Shown piece after piece: positions 14,427 to 19,031 of a stretch of 19,031 nt of DNA. Every line of letters begins with the position of its first letter. Position 1 is the first letter of the stretch. Origin of the DNA: an uncultured Treponema sp. (GTDB lineage: Bacteria; Spirochaetota; Spirochaetia; Treponematales; Treponemataceae); assembly GCA_905373565.1 (NCBI GenBank), contig CAJPTT010000006.1, forward strand, positions 1-19,031. The letters are read 5' to 3'. The notes beneath the pieces are model-generated. The model ran no database searches. It had not been told where the DNA came from and saw nothing but the letters and a program-made list of their open reading frames with translations. Made by a program: the position numbers and the translations under genes.

Positions 14427-15211
14427 CGGCCATCCCTCCATGCGCCGCCGACTTGGTCGGCGCGGGTATTGGGCACCATAGTGCTCATCCCCGCGTCGCC
14501 GGCTCCCATCCGGCTCTGCCCTGTACTGCCGGTTTCCGTCTCTTGCACAATTTCGCTTCCTTGCGGAGTTCCGTTTTCCTGCGCCGCGCCTGAGTTTTGC
14601 AGACGTCCCCGCTGCTTGGCTAAAAACGAATCGAAAGGATTTGCGTCGGATTCTTTTGGTTTTATCGCGGGAAAAAACGTATGGAGCAATGAGCTGAAGC
14701 TCTGCTTTGGGCCGGCCGTTTGCGCTGCATGCAGATTCATCGCATCGATCAGTTCTTTATCGGTGATTTCCGCAATCAGTGAAAGAGATGCATCCGATGC
14801 GCCGATCAAATAGGCTTTATCGATAAGGGTTACAATATACAGAGTTTTATTAGGTGCGAGCGGCAAATTGGCAACGTTTTTTAAAAAAGGATCATCGCCT
14901 GCAGTAAATTGTTTTGAACGCCGGATAAAATACAGTACACCGTAAATGAGCGCACACACGACCGCCAACGATATAATGAGCTGCAATAACAAAGAAAAAG
15001 TCGAACTTCTTGAAGCACGCGGCACAGGTACATCTTGCACCGGCAATGCCGATTCATCCGTCTGTAAAACAATCCCCGTTTCAGCAGGAACCGACTCAGA
15101 GACGGCAGAATTATTACCGCCTGATACAACGGCATCATCCGCAACCACACATACGGCGCTGCATATCAAAAAAAAAGAGAATACTATACTTTTATAAAAG
15201 CTGCTATACAT
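14423..15211 (-). CDS. fliO: FliO-type export apparatus protein
   Basis: About 262 residues. FliO is the poorly conserved assembly factor that stabilises the FliP ring. In treponemal literature this position is also called fliZ. A signal peptide (residues 8-24) precedes an Ala/Ser/Val-rich periplasmic stretch, one membrane helix (about 72-96), the positive stop RRSKQ, and a cytoplasmic beta-rich FliO domain from LKNVANLPLAPNKTLYIVTLIDKAYLIGAS onward. The last 90 residues are a polar, Gly/Gln/Thr-rich tail of low complexity. The frame is open to 15259. The ATG at 15211 gives a clean signal peptide and has GGGG 6 nt upstream. The assignment rests mainly on position and topology. Confidence 0.85.
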   Translation of the reverse strand: MYSSFYKSIVFSFFLICSAVCVVADDAVVSGGNNSAVSESVPAETGIVLQTDESALPVQDVPVPRASRSSTFSLLLQLIISLAVVCALIYGVLYFIRRSKQFTAGDDPFLKNVANLPLAPNKTLYIVTLIDKAYLIGASDASLSLIAEITDKELIDAMNLHAAQTAGPKQSFSSLLHTFFPAIKPKESDANPFDSFLAKQRGRLQNSGAAQENGTPQGSEIVQETETGSTGQSRMGAGDAGMSTMVPNTRADQVGGAWRDGR

Positions 15212-15276
15212 TTCCCACCCCATGTGCGATACGGCCGCAATATGCAAAGCCGTACTCACAGATCCGCTATGAGCAC

Positions 15277-15305
15277 CTCTAAAAACTCAGGTATAGTTTT
15301 TAGAG
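15277..15305. repeat. Hairpin after fliY, related to the one after fliP
   Basis: CTCTAAAAACT (15277-15287) and AGTTTTTAGAG (15295-15305) form a perfect 11-bp stem with a 7-nt loop. It begins 6 nt after the fliY stop and lies before fliO in the same operon. The nine outer stem bases match the hairpin after fliP, but the loop and the flanks differ. Confidence 0.75.
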
Positions 15306-15311
15306 ATTCCT

Positions 15312-16457
15312 CTATGTATCGGTGATTCGTTCCGCCGGCGATAAAATTTCGGTAACACGAACACCGAAATTTTCATCGATAACGACAACTTCTCCCTTTG
15401 CAATCGGTTTATGATTCACTAAGATGTCAACCGGCTCACCTGCAAGCTTATCCAATTCGATAATATGCCCCTCGCCCATGCTTAAAATCTCTTTAATCAT
15501 CTTGCGGGTACGCCCGAGTTCGACGGTCATCTCCATGAACACGTCCATAATCAAGCCGATATTCCCTTGTTCGGCTTCAGTTACCCCGTTTAGAAGAGGA
15601 GAGAATTGCACAGATTGTACATTCGGATTCATACCGGGCATCACCATTCCGCCTTGAACCGGCGCTCCGCCCTGCATTTGCATTCCCATACCCATCGGCT
15701 GCTGCCCCATTTGCGGCATACCATTCATTCCGTTCATCGGCATATTCATTGCCCCCATTGTGCTTCCTTGCTCAGGAGCAGGCTGTGCCGGAATAGGCTG
15801 CACAGGTACTACCGGTGAAGCGCCTTCCGTCTTATTTAATTTATCGGCAATTTGCTCTGCCGTTTTCTTTGCGATAATCTCCCATAAATTAAAAGCCGTA
15901 TCATCGATTGTAACCGAATATGTTAAAAGTGCAAAGTCCTCCGAAAGCCGTATCATTGCCTTAGGTGCATGATGAGCCTCGGCAGGCATATTGGTAACAC
16001 CTTTAACATCTTGACCGTCAAATGCACTGATTTCTTTTCCGACATATTGCGCAATTGTTTCACTGATAACGGAAAGCGCCATATCATCAATCGTAACACT
16101 TTCTTCATTATTTACGAGACTTACCAGCTTTTCCGCAAATTCGGGAGCAAGCACAAATAAGTGATCGCCTGTCAGCGATCCGTCAAAATCAATCGTAACG
16201 GCAACTGCCATATCCGGCACTTTCTGTAAAAAAGCTTCACGGTTGCTCGGTTCGATAACGGGATTAGCTATGGAAACGGTTTTACCCGTCATCGAATCCA
16301 GATTAGCAGCGAGTGCGGAAACATTCCCGTCAAAAAATTTCTGTAATGCTTCTTGATGCGCCGGTGTAAACGCTCCTTCTGCCGGTGCGCTGTCGGAACC
16401 GCCCATCCCCGACAACAAGGCATCTATTTCGTTCTGAGAAATGGACCCATCACTCAT
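15312..16457 (-). CDS. fliY: FliY, two-domain flagellar switch protein
   Basis: A 381-residue cytoplasmic rotor protein of the C-ring. Residues 6-18 (ISQNEIDALLSGM) resemble the CheY-P binding motif at the N-terminus of FliM. Residues about 35-210 are a CheC-like domain with two pseudo-repeats. A Pro-rich then Met/Gly/Gln-rich linker spans 213-279. Residues about 297-378 are the FliN/SpoA domain (IGLIMDVFMEMTVELGRTRKMIKEIL, then ELDKLAGEPVDILVNHKPIAKGEVVVIDENFGVRV). In the CheC-like part neither ExxN phosphatase motif is complete: the first keeps Asn45 but lacks the Glu, and the second keeps Glu133 but has Ala136 in place of Asn. The frame is open to 16478. The ATG at 16457 follows AGGAGG and overlaps the fliM stop. 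Confidence 0.93.
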   Translation of the reverse strand: MSDGSISQNEIDALLSGMGGSDSAPAEGAFTPAHQEALQKFFDGNVSALAANLDSMTGKTVSIANPVIEPSNREAFLQKVPDMAVAVTIDFDGSLTGDHLFVLAPEFAEKLVSLVNNEESVTIDDMALSVISETIAQYVGKEISAFDGQDVKGVTNMPAEAHHAPKAMIRLSEDFALLTYSVTIDDTAFNLWEIIAKKTAEQIADKLNKTEGASPVVPVQPIPAQPAPEQGSTMGAMNMPMNGMNGMPQMGQQPMGMGMQMQGGAPVQGGMVMPGMNPNVQSVQFSPLLNGVTEAEQGNIGLIMDVFMEMTVELGRTRKMIKEILSMGEGHIIELDKLAGEPVDILVNHKPIAKGEVVVIDENFGVRVTEILSPAERITDT

Positions 16458-17484
16458 ATAACTCCTCCTGATCAGCACTTAGCTCTTCAAATTCATCCTG
16501 ATTGATATCCTCAATCTTTTCCAATATCTGTACGGCAACCTTCTTTCCAACAACGCCGGGTTGACACCAAAACTTCTTTCTGCTGCCGACACTCAGCGTA
16601 AACGGCTGGCCAACCCTTGTGTCGGTAAGCCGCACCACATCACCTGCACGGAGATTCAACACATCCCGTACCGGAAGCTTTAATGAACCTACTTCTGCAA
16701 CGACATCCATATCTACCGTAGACAGCTTTTCTTTCAGTACGCCCATATACTGAGTCGTCGAACTTCTGCGTACCGACGAGAACCAAAACTGACTGGACAG
16801 CTTTGAAATAATCGGCTCTATCGTGATGTACGGAATACAGAAGTTCATCATTCCTTCTTCTTCGCCGACCTTTGTTTCAAGCGTAACCAAAACAACCATC
16901 TCGGAAGGCGGTACGATCTGAGCAAACTGCGGGTTTGTTTCAATCTGCCCCAAACGAGGCCGTAAGTCAATAACCTGCGTCCATGCCTCGCGCATATTTG
17001 CCAAGATACGCACGATAACTCCTTCCATAACGGAGGCTTCGATGTCGGTCAATTCCCGCTGTACCATTGTGCCCTGTCCCGTACCGCCGAAAAGACGGTC
17101 GATGATCGAAAAGGTAACGGAAGGATCTATTTCCAAAACGGCATTTCCTTTCAGCGGATCCATGTTAATTACAGCCAGCGTAGTCGGCGTAGGGATTGAA
17201 CGGATAAACTCTTCATACGTCAGCTGATCGACGGAGGCGACATGTACATGAGCCATACTCCGCAGCTGAGCTGAAAGAGCGGTAGTAGTCAAACGCGCAA
17301 AGGTTTCGTGCATAATTGAAACGGTACGCATCTGCTCCTTGGAGAATTTATCCGGACGCTTAAAATCGTAAATCTTGATTTTGCGCGTATCGTTAACCGG
17401 TCTAAACTCCTCCGTCTCGGTATCCCCTGAGCTGATTGCAGTGAGAAGCTGGTCTATTTCGTCCTGCGATAATACTTCAGTCAT
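16450..17484 (-). CDS. fliM: FliM, flagellar motor switch protein
   Basis: A 344-residue protein, full length for FliM, the middle layer of the C-ring that binds CheY-P and controls rotation direction. The CheY-binding motif LSQDEIDQLLTAI is at residues 5-17. A central CheC-like domain holds DRLFGGTGQG (129-138), the conserved glycine-rich loop. The C-terminal SpoA domain includes VRDVLNLRAGDVVRLTD and SVGSRKKFWCQPGVVGKKVAVQIL. A Glu/Asp-rich tail ends the protein. The gene follows fliL by 7 bp and overlaps fliY by 8 bp. Confidence 0.97.
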   Translation of the reverse strand: MTEVLSQDEIDQLLTAISSGDTETEEFRPVNDTRKIKIYDFKRPDKFSKEQMRTVSIMHETFARLTTTALSAQLRSMAHVHVASVDQLTYEEFIRSIPTPTTLAVINMDPLKGNAVLEIDPSVTFSIIDRLFGGTGQGTMVQRELTDIEASVMEGVIVRILANMREAWTQVIDLRPRLGQIETNPQFAQIVPPSEMVVLVTLETKVGEEEGMMNFCIPYITIEPIISKLSSQFWFSSVRRSSTTQYMGVLKEKLSTVDMDVVAEVGSLKLPVRDVLNLRAGDVVRLTDTRVGQPFTLSVGSRKKFWCQPGVVGKKVAVQILEKIEDINQDEFEELSADQEELYE

Positions 17485-17491
17485 ACAATCC

Positions 17492-18043
17492 CTATTGTTC
17501 TATAATATCATATTGAGTAAAAGCAACGGCTTTTACCTTCGACTTTGATAGTATATTGTCATTGATTTGATTGCGTATTTCGATTTTAATCTTCTCTTCC
17601 TGTTTCAATTCCGCAATCGTCTTACTTTGAAAATAACCGCGAAGAAAATCCTTCAACTCAACCAACCGTGCCGTCAGTTCCTGCGAAGTTGTCTTGTCGT
17701 TTTGCGGATACCCGAGTTCGACGTTGACGATAACGGTTCCCGGTACGACATCACAGGTAAATGCTTTTACGGCCCCGATTGCGGAATAGTACTGAAGCAC
17801 TTCACGCGAATCGCGATACTCCTCGGCAATAGGATACTCGGACTGCGATCGCCCCCGCTTTGACATCAGATTAACCGTAATAACTACGACCGTTACAATA
17901 AAAATCAACGCAGCCAGCGCTAAGGCAATGTATTTCAGAAGCATCGGAATAAAGCCCGTTTTTTTAGCTTTTACCGGATTCTCGACACCGATGTTGTCCT
18001 CCATTCCCTGATCATCAGTCAAATTTGCATGCTCGTCAGCCAT
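17492..18043 (-). CDS. fliL: FliL, basal-body associated stator partner
   Basis: A 183-residue single-span membrane protein. FliL surrounds the stator units and supports torque. In spirochaetes it is reported to affect stator assembly and periplasmic flagellar orientation. The layout is a short acidic cytoplasmic N-terminus, a membrane helix at about 33-58, and a periplasmic domain with the FliL pattern (FTCDVVPGTVIVNVELGYP, then TSQELTARLVELKDFLRGYFQSKTIAEL, and a basic I/V-rich end). The ATG is preceded by AGAGGAG. It lies 42 bp after motB and 7 bp before fliM. Confidence 0.93.
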   Translation of the reverse strand: MADEHANLTDDQGMEDNIGVENPVKAKKTGFIPMLLKYIALALAALIFIVTVVVITVNLMSKRGRSQSEYPIAEEYRDSREVLQYYSAIGAVKAFTCDVVPGTVIVNVELGYPQNDKTTSQELTARLVELKDFLRGYFQSKTIAELKQEEKIKIEIRNQINDNILSKSKVKAVAFTQYDIIEQ

Positions 18044-18085
18044 TATGGTTACTCCTCTCTCTTCTAGTAAATCTTTCAGAACACA

Positions 18086-18802
18086 CTAAAAATGTGCATC
18101 ATCCAAAATGATAATATCAACCCGCCTATTATAGGCACGCCCTTCTGCAGTCTCATTGGAATAAACAGGACGAGTATCTGCATAGCCGGCGATGGAAAAT
18201 TTATCTTCCTGCGCGCCGAAATCGGTTAAATTATGCAATACGTTGATTGCACGGGCAGCCGATAATTCCCAGTTGCTTTTCCACTCTCGGGAAAGCGCAT
18301 CGCTTGAATCGGTGTGCCCTTCGATACGGAAGCGGCGAGCCGCTAATTCTTTATCGGATAAAAACTGCGCAATCCTCAATAATGTTTCGCGGCTTTCTTC
18401 AATATTCAATTCCGCACTGTTCCGCGCAAAAAAGGAATCTGCCGCAAGGGAAATAACGATACCCCGTTCGTCGCTGGTAACGGCGATCTTATTGGTCTTT
18501 ATTTCAGGTGCAAAAATCGACACTGCTTTTTTTAAAGTAGTGCCGAGCATTCTTCCTCTTTCCATTGCAGGCATGGAGCTTATCGTATTGCCGAGATCGG
18601 CAAGTTTTCCTGCTGCCAAAGAGATGGAACCGCCGGTAGGATCGCCGCTGATAGAGGCCGATAAGGCCTGCAAACGGGTAATATCGACTTCGGTCGGTTC
18701 ATACAACATGACGAAGAAACAGAGCATCAGTGTAACCATATCACCGTACGTTGTCAGCCATCCGCTGCCGGCCGCACTCGCACCTTTCTTTTTCCGTGCC
18801 AT
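18086..18802 (-). CDS. motB: MotB, flagellar stator protein
   Basis: A 238-residue stator subunit that pairs with MotA to conduct ions and drive rotation, anchored to peptidoglycan. A basic cytoplasmic N-terminus precedes WLTTYGDMVTLMLCFFVML (15-33), the single membrane helix with the essential ion-binding Asp at 21. A plug/linker region leads to a C-terminal OmpA-like peptidoglycan-binding domain with RIEGHTDSSDA (159-169) and WELSAARAINVLHNL. It is somewhat short compared with many MotB proteins. The start is 3 nt after the motA stop, with AAAGGA inside the end of motA acting as ribosome binding site, so coupling is likely. Confidence 0.96.
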   Translation of the reverse strand: MARKKKGASAAGSGWLTTYGDMVTLMLCFFVMLYEPTEVDITRLQALSASISGDPTGGSISLAAGKLADLGNTISSMPAMERGRMLGTTLKKAVSIFAPEIKTNKIAVTSDERGIVISLAADSFFARNSAELNIEESRETLLRIAQFLSDKELAARRFRIEGHTDSSDALSREWKSNWELSAARAINVLHNLTDFGAQEDKFSIAGYADTRPVYSNETAEGRAYNRRVDIIILDDAHF

Positions 18803-18805
18803 CGG

Positions 18806-19031
18806 TTAATCCTTTACCAGCTCGGCTTCCAAAACCTTGCGGTCTTTAGGATCAAGATACGTCAGCAAGCGCTGCGCAAGGATACGCGGGTGATCGCCCG
18901 ATTGAATACCGAGTATGCCCTCAATAATCATCTCTTTTGACCGTACCTCCAGATTATTCTGATAGGCAAGCTTAGAGGCTATCGGAATAAGCAGCCAGTT
19001 TGCCATCATAGAACCGTAGAACGTCGTAACC
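18806..19031 (-). CDS. motA: MotA, flagellar stator protein (3' end only)
   Basis: Only the last 74 residues lie in the window. The frame stays open to the right edge, so the internal ATG codons near 19009 are not the start. Visible are VTTFYGSMMANWLLIPIASKLA, the end of the last membrane helix of MotA, and then the short cytoplasmic tail with NLEVRSKEMIIEGILGIQSGDHPRILAQRLLTYL, typical of the family. The full protein would be about 255-265 residues. It is followed at once by motB, its partner in the MotA5B2 stator. Confidence 0.95.
   Translation of the reverse strand, partial: VTTFYGSMMANWLLIPIASKLAYQNNLEVRSKEMIIEGILGIQSGDHPRILAQRLLTYLDPKDRKVLEAELVKD

Noticed and set aside
14259..14813. Plus-strand open frame of 184 codons opposite fliO and fliP
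   Set aside because: The length reflects the high GC and low stop content of the opposite frame. The translation is Cys/Arg/Pro-rich with no domain pattern, and both genes beneath it are well supported.
15618..15764. Frameshift or sequencing error in the Met-rich stretch of fliY
   Set aside because: The frame is continuous and leads into a complete FliN domain, so the stretch is read as a genuine linker.
18192..18809. Plus-strand open frame of 205 codons opposite motB
   Set aside because: It mirrors motB almost exactly, and the motB reading has the WLTTYGD and OmpA motifs. The other strand shows no recognisable protein.

Overview
The window is a chromosomal segment of a spirochaete, most probably a host-associated Treponema. 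The basis is the gene order motA-motB-fliL-fliM-fliY-fliO-fliP-fliQ-fliR-flhB-flhA-flhF-flhG, all on the minus strand. This is the order I know for the large treponemal fla motility operon, and a two-domain FliY in place of a short FliN fits. No rRNA, tRNA, CRISPR array, phage gene or transposase gene is visible.

Right and centre (about 6.7-19.0 kb, read right to left): the motility operon. It opens with the 3' part of motA, cut by the window edge, and motB (stator). The next genes are fliL, then fliM and fliY (switch complex), then fliO, fliP, fliQ, fliR, flhB and flhA (membrane export gate of the flagellar type III secretion system). Last come flhF and flhG, a GTPase/ATPase pair controlling flagellar placement and number. 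Genes mostly overlap or lie a few bases apart, so translational coupling is likely. The clear exception is the 213-bp fliP-fliQ gap, which holds a run of five stem-loops. A related A/T-rich hairpin lies just after the stop codons of both fliP and fliY. A MATE-family efflux transporter follows flhG and ends at a strong hairpin, probably the end of the transcription unit.

Left (about 0.2-5.1 kb): three minus-strand genes. The first is an exported protein that looks like a zinc protease of the M48/BepA type that has lost its metal ligands, followed by a helical TPR-like region and a C-terminal tandem repeat. It overlaps an RNase II/R family exoribonuclease gene. Last is a lipoprotein with SH3-like segments, with its own good sigma-70-type promoter and a GC-rich hairpin after it.

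A palindromic intergenic element occupies about 5091-5225: 15-bp terminal inverted repeats around a long nested hairpin. A diverged part of the same element lies at the left edge (about 1-96), so it is a dispersed repeat family. The window is mostly conserved core motility genes. The less ordinary parts are the degenerate protease, the repeat element, the hairpin run between fliP and fliQ, and the unusual features of FliY.
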